DNA of 64,000 bases from Streptomyces atroolivaceus (GTDB lineage: Bacteria > Actinomycetota > Actinomycetes > Streptomycetales > Streptomycetaceae). Made by a program: the position numbers and the translations under genes. Position 1 is the first letter of the stretch, and the number at the start of each line of letters is the position of its first letter. Below the pieces are notes generated by a model. The model ran no database searches. It was not told where the DNA came from and saw only the letters and a list, made by a program, of their open reading frames with translations. The stretch lies in assembly GCF_000717025.1 (NCBI RefSeq), contig NZ_JNXG01000003.1:62001-126000 (forward strand), read 5' to 3'. Positions 49,174 to 57,644 of this stretch are shown in pieces.

Positions 49174-49962
49174 GTGGCCATTCGTCTCTCCCGCCCCCGC
49201 GCTCTCGCCCTCTGTGCGCTGCCCGTCCTCGCACTGTTCGCTACGGCCGCCTTCGCGCCCCTGCCGTTCACCGTGGCGCAGCCCGGCAGCACCGCCGACG
49301 TCCTGGGGGACGACAAGGGGAAGCCGGTCATCACCATCAAGGGCGCGCCGACCCGCACCACCGACGGTGAGCTGCGGATGACCACGATCCTCGCGACGGC
49401 CCCGACCGCCGACGTCGGGGTCGGGGACGTGGTGGACAGCTGGTTCAGGGCGGACCGGGCGGTCATGCCGCGCGACTCCGTCTACCCGACGGGCGACTCC
49501 GAGAAGGAGATCGAGCAGCACAACCTCCAGGACATGAAGGAGTCGCAGAACGTCGCCGTCGACGCGGCTCTCGACTACCTGGACAGGAAGCCGGGCTCGG
49601 TGGACATCACCCTGAACCTCGCCGACGTCGGCGGGCCCAGCGCGGGCCTCTTCTTCTCGCTGGGGATCATCGACAAGCTGGTCGGCAACGGCTCCGGCGG
49701 TGATCTGACCGGCGGGCGCACCGTCGCCGGCACGGGGACGATCGAGGCGGACGGTACGGTCGGCGCGGTCGGCGGGGTCTCGCTCAAGACGCAGGCCGCC
49801 CGGCGCGACGGCGCGACCGTCTTCCTGGTGCCGAAGGCCGAGTGCAAGCAGGCGAAGGCCGAGCGGCCCGAGGGCCTGCGGCTGATCCCCGTCACGACGC
49901 TGAAGGGCGCGGTGTCCTCGCTGCGGGCCCTGGACCAGGGTGGGAAGGTTCCGAGCTGCTGA
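49174..49962 (+). CDS. Membrane-anchored Lon-type (S16) serine protease, YlbL-like without PDZ
   Basis: 262 aa from GTG 49174. An N-terminal anchor (LALCALPVLALFATAAFAPL) precedes a proteolytic domain of the Lon C-terminal kind, with the catalytic Ser in DVGGPSAGLFFSLG (about residue 158) and Lys in GVSLKTQAARRDGA (about 207). Bacillus YlbL has a PDZ domain between anchor and protease; here the spacing is too short for one, and its place is taken by about 100 residues without known fold. Substrate unknown, outside face of the membrane likely. The 3' end overlaps the convergent MFS gene by 71 bp. Confidence 0.85.
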   Translation: MAIRLSRPRALALCALPVLALFATAAFAPLPFTVAQPGSTADVLGDDKGKPVITIKGAPTRTTDGELRMTTILATAPTADVGVGDVVDSWFRADRAVMPRDSVYPTGDSEKEIEQHNLQDMKESQNVAVDAALDYLDRKPGSVDITLNLADVGGPSAGLFFSLGIIDKLVGNGSGGDLTGGRTVAGTGTIEADGTVGAVGGVSLKTQAARRDGATVFLVPKAECKQAKAERPEGLRLIPVTTLKGAVSSLRALDQGGKVPSC

Positions 49963-51211
49963 CCTGCGGCTTCGGGCCCTCCATGCCGCGCCACGCGGGA
50001 AAGACCAGTGGGCTCAGCGTCGCCAGGAAGTACACCCCGCCCATCGCGAGCAGAGCCCCTGCCGCGCCCATCCCCTCGACCAGCAGACCTGCGGCCAGGC
50101 CGCCCACCGGCATGGCGAGCTCGCAGCCCGCCGTGAGCGCGCCGGACACCCGGCTCCGCAGCTCCTCGGGGACGCGTTCGTACGTCAACGTCGTCAGGAT
50201 CGGGTTGAGCATGCCGCCCGCGACGCCGCCCAGCGCCATCGTGACCGCGAGCGGCAACGTCGTCCCGGTCAGCGCCGCGACCGCGAACCTCGGTGCACCG
50301 CACAGCACCACGCACACCGTGAAGACGGTCCGCCGCGAGAAGCGGTGTCCCACCGCTCCGTACAGCAGCGCGCCGGTCAGCCCGCCCGCTCCGAACAGCG
50401 CGGTGAGCAGGCCCAGGTCGGTCGCCCCGCCCAGCTCGCCCTCGGCGTGCACGGGCAGCAGGACGGCGTTCCAGCCCTGGTCGGTGCCGTTCATGAACAT
50501 CACCATGACGACGACGGCGAGCAGCAGCCGGTTGCCCAGCAAGTAGGCGTAGCCCTCCCTCAGTTCGGTCCGGTACGCGCGCAGGGAGACCGGGGCCTCA
50601 GCCGTGCGGGGTTCGGCGGCACTGACCCCTCGTACGCCCGTCGCGACGAGCAGCGCGGACAGTGCGAACGTGGCGGCGTCCAGCAGGAGTACCGTCTCGG
50701 CCCCGACGAAGGCGATCAGTACGCCCGCCAGTGCGGCACCGACCATGCGGGCGCCGCGCGACACCGCGTCGAAGAGGCTCGCGGCGCGGGTGAGCGTGGT
50801 GCCCGCGTGCTCGGCGAGGTCGGGTACCAGGACGTAGCGCGCCGTGTTGCCGGGTGTGTGGGCCAGGCCGTTCAGCGCCATCAGCGCGCACAGCATCCAG
50901 AATTCGAGTGCGCCCGCGTGGTGCAGCAGCGGGATGGCGGCGACGGCCGCGCCGCAGACCGTGTCGGAGGTGACGGCGACGCGCCGCCGCCCCACCCGGT
51001 CGATGAGGGGCCCGCCCACCAGGGCGGCGACGACGATCGGCAGGGTCGCGCAGAAGGCGACGACACCGGCCCGGCCCGCGCTCCCGGTGGTTTCCAGGAC
51101 GAACCACGGAACCCCGATCAGGGTCAGTGAAGTGCCCGCAGTCGATATGGAGTTGGCCGCCAGTACGGCTGCGAGCGGCGTACGGTTCCGGGCCGGTTTC
51201 CCCCCGTCCAC
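49892..51211 (-). CDS. MFS transporter
   Basis: 439 aa from GTG 51211. Twelve hydrophobic helices, MFS motif A (GGPLIDRVGRRRVAV), and a central loop (VSAAEPRTAEAPVSLRAYRT) are seen. The family branch is that of macrolide- or enterobactin-type exporters. Two bases upstream ends a 60-residue protein, itself after an ArsR-like repressor, so three genes form an operon under that repressor. The C-terminal 25 residues are read across the end of the opposite protease gene. Confidence 0.87.
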   Translation of the reverse strand: MDGGKPARNRTPLAAVLAANSISTAGTSLTLIGVPWFVLETTGSAGRAGVVAFCATLPIVVAALVGGPLIDRVGRRRVAVTSDTVCGAAVAAIPLLHHAGALEFWMLCALMALNGLAHTPGNTARYVLVPDLAEHAGTTLTRAASLFDAVSRGARMVGAALAGVLIAFVGAETVLLLDAATFALSALLVATGVRGVSAAEPRTAEAPVSLRAYRTELREGYAYLLGNRLLLAVVVMVMFMNGTDQGWNAVLLPVHAEGELGGATDLGLLTALFGAGGLTGALLYGAVGHRFSRRTVFTVCVVLCGAPRFAVAALTGTTLPLAVTMALGGVAGGMLNPILTTLTYERVPEELRSRVSGALTAGCELAMPVGGLAAGLLVEGMGAAGALLAMGGVYFLATLSPLVFPAWRGMEGPKPQVSSSEPSHPGPGPAARTPRPSAS

Positions 51212-51213
51212 CG

Positions 51214-51396
51214 TCAGACCGTTCGCGTGGCGCGGGCCGGGGCCGGCCCGGCCTGCGTCAGACGCAGGCCCAGCTCGATCATCGTCCAGCCCACCCGGTG
51301 GCGCAGTCCGGGCCGCTCGTGGGTGAACTGCGCTGCCTCGCGGTGGAGTTCGGTGGCGCGGTAGGCGTGGAGCAGGTGATGGATGTCGCTGTGCAT
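51214..51396 (-). CDS. Small hypothetical protein of the ArsR-MFS operon
   Basis: 60 aa from ATG 51396 with GAGGGG before it. It starts MHSDIHHLLHAYRATELHRE and has no recognised domain; it is His- and Arg-rich and soluble. Its position between repressor (12 bp gap) and transporter (2 bp gap), with a good ribosome site, supports it being real. Confidence 0.65.
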   Translation of the reverse strand: MHSDIHHLLHAYRATELHREAAQFTHERPGLRHRVGWTMIELGLRLTQAGPAPARATRTV

Positions 51397-51407
51397 GACG
51401 GATCCCC

Positions 51408-52025
51408 TCAGTCGGCGGGGCGCGGGAACACGTGCACGTGGGTGCGGACGACGGCCGATCCCTCGGTGCCCTCGGGGACGCGGCCCCGGTAGCTGTTCAC
51501 CAGCTCCTGCATCCTCTCCGCCAGCTCCAGGGAGAGTTCAGGGGTGAGGCGCAGCTTGAAGTCACTGAGGTCGAAGGCCTGACGCCACTCCTCGGGCCAT
51601 TCGTGCAGCGTCCCGAGCCAGGTGTTCAGCTCCTGGGCGTGCGTGGTCGCCACCTCGTGGAGTACGACTCCGATGGCTCCGCGCACCTCGGGGTCCGGGT
51701 GCTGCAGGAAGTTCTCGGTGTGTCCGAAGACCGTGCCCGTGTGGACGGCCTTCCACCACCGCTCCCGCCCCTTGCCGCGCTCCGGGTCGTCCTCGACGAA
51801 GCCGTACGCGGCGAGCTGGCGCAGGTGGTAGCTGGTGGCGCCGCTGGACTCGCCGAGCCGGTCGGCGAGTCCAGAGGCGGTGGCGGGGCCGAACTCCCTC
51901 AGGGCGTTCAGCAGCCGGATGCGCAGAGGGTGGGCGAGTCCGCGCAGGGTGCGGGTGTCGACGTGGTGGATCCTGGGGTCGTCGGCGTACGACGCCGGCC
52001 GGCCTTCGGGCTCGTTCGGTGGCAT
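51408..52025 (-). CDS. ArsR-like winged-helix repressor
   Basis: 205 aa from ATG 52025; TTG 52046 in the same frame would put the start inside the promoter. The winged helix is LRGLAHPLRIRLLNALREFG then ASGLADRLGESSGATSYHLR and FVEDDPERGKGRERWWKAV. No metal-binding Cys pair is present, so it is not an arsenic or cadmium sensor; the 100-residue C-terminal helical part may bind an organic ligand. The promoter (TTGCAA, 17 bp, TATGGT) is covered by a perfect dyad, so self-repression is expected. It leads the operon with a small protein and an exporter. Confidence 0.85.
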   Translation of the reverse strand: MPPNEPEGRPASYADDPRIHHVDTRTLRGLAHPLRIRLLNALREFGPATASGLADRLGESSGATSYHLRQLAAYGFVEDDPERGKGRERWWKAVHTGTVFGHTENFLQHPDPEVRGAIGVVLHEVATTHAQELNTWLGTLHEWPEEWRQAFDLSDFKLRLTPELSLELAERMQELVNSYRGRVPEGTEGSAVVRTHVHVFPRPAD

Positions 52026-52031
52026 GCGACG

Positions 52032-52074
52032 ACCATAGTCTTGCAAAGACTGCTTTGCAACACGTTTTTTGCAA
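52032..52074 (-). promoter_or_regulatory. Leaderless promoter and operator of the ArsR-like operon
   Basis: Minus-strand TTGCAA (52060-52055) and TATGGT (52037-52032) have a 17-bp spacer; the ATG is 6 bp past the -10 box. TTGCAAAG-N4-CTTTGCAA (52041-52060) is a perfect dyad across the promoter, and a third half-site TTGCAA lies at 52069-52074. Confidence 0.72.
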
Positions 52075-52101
52075 CGAACTCTTTGGAACTCCGGGTTCCG
52101 C

Positions 52102-53073
52102 TCAGCCCTCCCTGATGAATCCTTCCTTCACCAGCCAGTCCTTCGCCACCTCGTGCGGGTCCTCTCCGTCCACGTCCACCTTGGAGTTCAGCTCCTGCGC
52201 GAGCGGCGTCGTCAGCTTCTCGGTGACCGGGGCCAGCAGTTCCGCGATCTCCGGGTACTCCTTCAGGGTCGCCGTGTGGATGGCGGGGGCCGCGTTGTAG
52301 TTGGGGAAGAACTGCTTGTCGTCCTCCATGACGTCCAGGTTCATCGCCTTGATGCGGCCGTCGGTGGTGTACACCTCGCCGAGCAGGCAGGAGTCGGACT
52401 CGGACACCTGGGTGTAGATGATCCCCGCGTCCATCTTCTGGATGTTCGACGCGGGCAGCTTCATGCCGTACTTCTTCTGCATGCCCGGCAGCCCGTCGTC
52501 GCGCGAGGCGAACTCGTTCTCCACGCAGACCGTCACGGCCTTCGGGTCCTTCTTCGCGAGCGCGGCCACGTCCGAGAGCGTCTTCAGCTTGTACGTGGCG
52601 TTGTTCTTCTTGCTGATGGCCAGGGCGTAGGTGTTGTCGAGCGTGGACGGCGGGAGCCAGGTCACCCCGTTGCCCTTGTCCTCGTCGCGGACCACCTCGT
52701 ACTGCTTCTGCGGGTCGACGACTGGCTCGGCATGGCCCAGATAGGTGATCCACGCCGTGCCCGTGTAGTCGTACAGGGCGTCGGCCTCGCCCTTGACGAC
52801 CGCCTCGCGCGCGCTGATCGAACCCGGCAGGTTCGTCCGGTCCAGGACCTCGGCGCCGGCAGCCTTGAAGAGCAGGCCCATGATGTGCCCGAGAATGATG
52901 TTCTCGCTGAAGTTCTTCGAGGTCACCGTCAGCGACGCGCCCTTGAGCGGCTGCCCCTGGCCGACCGATCCCGGCTCCACCTCGTCTACCAGCGGCGATC
53001 CGCTCTTCAGCCCGCACCCCGTGAGCAGGAGGGCGAGCGCGGCCGCCGATGCCAGGCCCGTACGTACCCTCAC
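52102..53073 (-). CDS. Glycine betaine/choline-type ABC transporter substrate-binding lipoprotein (OpuBC/ProX family)
   Basis: 323 aa from GTG 53073, overlapping the stop of the permease gene (GTGA). The signal peptide ends in a perfect lipobox (ALALLLTGC). The quaternary-amine fold shows VTSKNFSENIILGHIMGLLF near the start, then ADALYDYTGTAWITYL with the aromatic box residue, and VYTTDGRIKAMNLDVMEDD. Likely ligands are glycine betaine, choline, carnitine or ergothioneine. It is the last gene in a four-gene operon read from 55829. Confidence 0.9.
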   Translation of the reverse strand: MRVRTGLASAAALALLLTGCGLKSGSPLVDEVEPGSVGQGQPLKGASLTVTSKNFSENIILGHIMGLLFKAAGAEVLDRTNLPGSISAREAVVKGEADALYDYTGTAWITYLGHAEPVVDPQKQYEVVRDEDKGNGVTWLPPSTLDNTYALAISKKNNATYKLKTLSDVAALAKKDPKAVTVCVENEFASRDDGLPGMQKKYGMKLPASNIQKMDAGIIYTQVSESDSCLLGEVYTTDGRIKAMNLDVMEDDKQFFPNYNAAPAIHTATLKEYPEIAELLAPVTEKLTTPLAQELNSKVDVDGEDPHEVAKDWLVKEGFIREG

Positions 53074-53924
53074 GCTTCCTCCAGTCCGCGCGGCGTCAGC
53101 CACAGTTCGGCCAGCGAGGCCAGCCAGTCCACCAGCAGGGCCAGCACCACCGTCAGTACGGATCCCAGCACCAGCACGGGCATGCGCTGGGTCTGGATGC
53201 CCGAGGTGATCAGGTCACCGAGCCCGCCGCCACCGCCGAAGGTGGCGAGGGTCGCCGTGCCCACGTTGAGCACCAGCGCCGTGCGTACACCCGCCAGGAT
53301 CAGCGGGACCGCGAGCGGGAGCTCGACCTTGGTGAGCGTGCCCATCGCCGACATGCCGATGCCCCGGGAGGCCTCCACGAGCGTCGGCTCGATCGAGTTC
53401 AGTCCCGCCACCGTGTTGGAGAGGACCGGCAGGACCGCGTAGATCACCATTCCGATGATCGCGGTCGACGGGCCGATGCCCAGCCAGATCACCAGCAGGG
53501 CCAGCAGCCCGATCGCGGGGGTGGCCTGGCCGATGTTGGCGAGGGCCGTGACGCCGGGCGCGGCCTTCTTCAGGCCGCGCCGGGTCAGTGCGATGCCGAG
53601 CGGGATGGCGATGATCAGCACCCAGAACGTGGAGATCGCGGTCAGCCGGACGTGCTGCCACCAGCGCAGCTGTACGGTGTCGCCGGCCAGCGAGTTCTGC
53701 GCGACGGAGTCGAGGTCGACGTTGGTGATCCACAGATAGGTCGCGACCAGGACGACCGCGCAGACGGCCGGGACCAGCACGAGCTTCTTCCAGGTGATGC
53801 GGCGCTTCGGACCGGACGGCGGCGGAGAGGGCTCCGCCTCCTCGTCACGGAAGGCATGGCCTCCCACGTCGTGCTCTCCGGGGGGCCGCTCCCCCTTGGG
53901 GGGCGCCTGATGACTGGGGGTCAT
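53070..53924 (-). CDS. Quaternary-amine ABC transporter permease (OpuBB/D-like)
   Basis: 284 aa from ATG 53924. A cytoplasmic, Pro-rich N-terminus of about 45 residues precedes six membrane helices. The EAA-type loop is LVEASRGIGMSAMGTLTKVE. It pairs with the other permease of this operon (55182-55829), as OpuB/OpuC systems use two different membrane subunits. 4-bp overlaps join it to both neighbours. Confidence 0.9.
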   Translation of the reverse strand: MTPSHQAPPKGERPPGEHDVGGHAFRDEEAEPSPPPSGPKRRITWKKLVLVPAVCAVVLVATYLWITNVDLDSVAQNSLAGDTVQLRWWQHVRLTAISTFWVLIIAIPLGIALTRRGLKKAAPGVTALANIGQATPAIGLLALLVIWLGIGPSTAIIGMVIYAVLPVLSNTVAGLNSIEPTLVEASRGIGMSAMGTLTKVELPLAVPLILAGVRTALVLNVGTATLATFGGGGGLGDLITSGIQTQRMPVLVLGSVLTVVLALLVDWLASLAELWLTPRGLEEA

Positions 53925-55189
53925 AGCCCGCTGCCACCGCCCTCCAGCTCGTGCTCCGTCCGATGGGCACGCAGATGCTCCAGATCGTGTTCGTGCTCCA
54001 TCGCGGCGAGCCGGTCGGCCTCCAGGAGTTCCTGTACGGAATTCATCAGGGTGTGCATGTCGACGACGCCGATGAACTCGCCGCGGCGCCCGGTGACCGC
54101 GACCCGCCCGCCGCTGTCGGTCAGTACCGCCTCCAGCGCGTCGTGCAGCGTCGCGTCACGCGTCACGGTGTCGTGCACCAGCTGGCCGGCCCTCGCGAGC
54201 GAGCCCTTGGCCCGCATCAGGTCCCCGCGCCGCAGCCACTTGTACGGGCGGTTCCTGCGGTCCAGCATCAGGAGCTCGTTGTGCTGTCCGTCGCGCAGCT
54301 TGTTGAAGATCGACTGGAGCGGGTCCTCGACGGTCACCGTCGGGAAGTCGGCGATCCCCACGTCCCGTACGCGGGTGAGGTTGAGCCGCTTCAGGGCGGC
54401 GCCCGCCCCCACGAAGCCGGAGACGAAGTCGTCCGTCGGGTTGGTGAGGATGGCCTCCGGGGTGTCGAACTGCGCGATGTGCGACCGCTCCCGCAGCACC
54501 GCGATCCGGTCGCCCAGCTTGATCGCCTCGTCGAAGTCGTGGGTGACGAAGACGATCGTCTTGTGCAGCTCGTGCTGGAGCCGGATCAGCTCGTCCTGGA
54601 GGTGGTCGCGGGTGATCGGGTCGACCGCCCCGAACGGCTCGTCCATCAGCAGGACCGGCGGATCGGCGGCCAGTGCCCGCGCCACCCCCACACGCTGCTG
54701 CTGGCCCCCGGAGAGCTGGCGCGGATAGCGGCCGTGGAACTCCCGGGGGTCCAGTCCGACCAGGTCGAGCATCTCCTCGACCCGGTCCTTCACCCCGGAC
54801 TTCGACCAGCCGGTCATCTTCGGCACGAGGGCGATGTTCTCCGCGACCGTCATGTGCGGGAAGAGACCGGAGGACTGGATGGCGTAGCCGATCTTGCGGC
54901 GCAGCTTCACCGGGTCCATGTCGGTGACGTCCTCGTCGTTGATCCTGATCCGCCCGGACGTCGGCTCGATCAGACGGTTGATCATCTTCAGGGTGGTGGA
55001 CTTCCCGCAGCCGGAGGGGCCGACGAGGATCACGGTCTCACCGGCCTTGATGTCCATGGACACCTCGTCCACGGCGGGGGCGGGACTGCCCGGGTAGGAC
55101 TTGCTGAGGTCCTCCAGCTGGATGGTGGCGCCCGAGGTGGCGGGGCGGGGCGGGGCCGACTCCGTCGGCCCGGCGGCGGTCTCAGGCAC
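53921..55189 (-). CDS. Quaternary-amine ABC transporter ATP-binding protein with CBS-like C-terminal domains
   Basis: 422 aa from GTG 55189. Walker A is VGPSGCGKSTTLKMIN, the signature LSGGQQQRVGVARALA, and Walker B PVLLMDEPFGAVDPITR. After residue 270 come two CBS-like modules (TVEDPLQSIFNKLRDGQHNE; TRDATLHDALEAVLTDSGGR), which in OpuA-type transporters sense ionic strength or c-di-AMP. This suggests uptake gated by osmotic state. The stop overlaps the next permease gene, and its start overlaps the permease before. Confidence 0.92.
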   Translation of the reverse strand: MPETAAGPTESAPPRPATSGATIQLEDLSKSYPGSPAPAVDEVSMDIKAGETVILVGPSGCGKSTTLKMINRLIEPTSGRIRINDEDVTDMDPVKLRRKIGYAIQSSGLFPHMTVAENIALVPKMTGWSKSGVKDRVEEMLDLVGLDPREFHGRYPRQLSGGQQQRVGVARALAADPPVLLMDEPFGAVDPITRDHLQDELIRLQHELHKTIVFVTHDFDEAIKLGDRIAVLRERSHIAQFDTPEAILTNPTDDFVSGFVGAGAALKRLNLTRVRDVGIADFPTVTVEDPLQSIFNKLRDGQHNELLMLDRRNRPYKWLRRGDLMRAKGSLARAGQLVHDTVTRDATLHDALEAVLTDSGGRVAVTGRRGEFIGVVDMHTLMNSVQELLEADRLAAMEHEHDLEHLRAHRTEHELEGGGSGL

Positions 55190-55829
55190 GGATCCCCCTG
55201 GAGATGGTGAGCCGCCCGAGCAGTACGTACGCGGCGTCGAAGAGCAGAGCGAGAATGACGATGCCGATCGTGCCGGCGAGGACCTGGTTGATGGCGTTGG
55301 CGCTTCCGAGTGAGGCGAGCCCGCGGAAGATCTCGTTGCCGAGACCGGGGCCCGAGGCGTACGCGGCGATGGCGGCGATTCCCATCAGCATCTGGGTGGA
55401 CACACGGATGCCGGTGAGGATGGGCGGCCACGCGAGCGGCAGTTCCACTTTGAACAGCCGCCTGGTCCGGGACATCCCGATGCCCTTCGCCGCGTCGACG
55501 AGGGAGGGGTCGACCCCGCGCAGCCCGACGATGCAGTTGCGGACGATGGGCAGGAGCCCGTACAGGGTCAGGATGATCACGGTGGGCGGGACCCCGAGGC
55601 CGACCAGCGGGATCAGCAGGCCGATCGCCGCGAGCGAGGGGATGGTCAGGACCGCCGAGGTGGACGTGATCGCCAGGGAGCCGCCCCAGCCGCTGCGGTA
55701 ACTGACGACACCGATCAGGACGCCGAGCACGGTGGCGATGACCATGCACTGGAAGACGGCGCTGGCGTGCTGGTACGTGTCGGTGAGCAGCTGTTGATGC
55801 CTGGTACCCAGATATTCCCAGAAGTTCAC
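55182..55829 (-). CDS. Quaternary-amine ABC transporter permease (OpuBB/D-like)
   Basis: 215 aa from GTG 55829, with GGGAG 7 nt before it. Six hydrophobic helices and the loop LVDAAKGIGMSRTRRLFKVE are present; it is the typical small subunit of about 210-220 residues. It is the first gene of the operon permease-ATPase-permease-binding protein. An AsnC-type regulator gene ends only 16 bp upstream of its start, so the two may share a transcript. Confidence 0.9.
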   Translation of the reverse strand: MNFWEYLGTRHQQLLTDTYQHASAVFQCMVIATVLGVLIGVVSYRSGWGGSLAITSTSAVLTIPSLAAIGLLIPLVGLGVPPTVIILTLYGLLPIVRNCIVGLRGVDPSLVDAAKGIGMSRTRRLFKVELPLAWPPILTGIRVSTQMLMGIAAIAAYASGPGLGNEIFRGLASLGSANAINQVLAGTIGIVILALLFDAAYVLLGRLTISRGIRA

Positions 55830-55845
55830 ATGTTGCTCCCTAGGC

Positions 55846-56319
55846 TCAGTCGGTGTCCTCTGCAGCCTGCTCAACCAGCGGGATAATACGCAGCGGCACC
55901 GGGTTTTCCATGACGATCGCCGTGGAGGCCCGGACGATGCCATCAAAGCCGACGACCAGGTCGATCACCCGCTGGAGGTCGGCGTTCGAGCGGGCGACCA
56001 GCCGGCAGAACATGTCCCCGTGGCCCGTCGTCGTATGCAGTTCCAGGACCTCGGGCACGCCGCTCAAATGGGCGCGTACGTCCACGCCTTGGCCCTGTTT
56101 GATCTCCAGCGTGGCGAAGGCCGTGACCGGGTAGCCGAGCGCGGCCGGGTCCACGTCCGGGCCGAACCCGCGGATGACGCCATTGGACTGAAGCCGGTCC
56201 AGCCGCGCCTGCACCGTCCCGCGCGCCACCCCGAGCCGCCGCGACGCCTCGAGTACCCCGATACGGGGCTCGCGGGCCAGCAGCGTGATGAGCCGGCCGT
56301 CCAGCCGGTCGATCCCCAT
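55846..56319 (-). CDS. Lrp/AsnC family regulator
   Basis: 157 aa from ATG 56319. The DNA-binding part is IDRLDGRLITLLAREPRIGV, then LEASRRLGVARGTVQARLDR; the ligand-binding RAM domain follows (TAFATLEIKQGQGVDVRAHL; VLELHTTTGHGDMFCRLVAR). It is divergent from the hppD gene, and AsnC proteins at this place commonly sense an aromatic amino acid such as tyrosine or phenylalanine. It can act on hppD, on itself, and perhaps on the betaine transporter that follows. Confidence 0.9.
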   Translation of the reverse strand: MGIDRLDGRLITLLAREPRIGVLEASRRLGVARGTVQARLDRLQSNGVIRGFGPDVDPAALGYPVTAFATLEIKQGQGVDVRAHLSGVPEVLELHTTTGHGDMFCRLVARSNADLQRVIDLVVGFDGIVRASTAIVMENPVPLRIIPLVEQAAEDTD

Positions 56320-57587
<1,268 letters not shown>

Positions 57588-57591
57588 CCGT

Positions 57592-57641
57592 CACAGGTGA
57601 GGGGCCCTTCTCCCGGCCGGGAGAAGGGCCCCTCACCTGTG
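57592..57641. terminator. Perfect 50-bp palindrome, bidirectional terminator
   Basis: 57592-57616 and 57617-57641 are exact complements with no loop, between the hppD stop (57587) and the stop of the convergent TPR gene (57645). Confidence 0.85.
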
Positions 57642-57644
57642 CGG

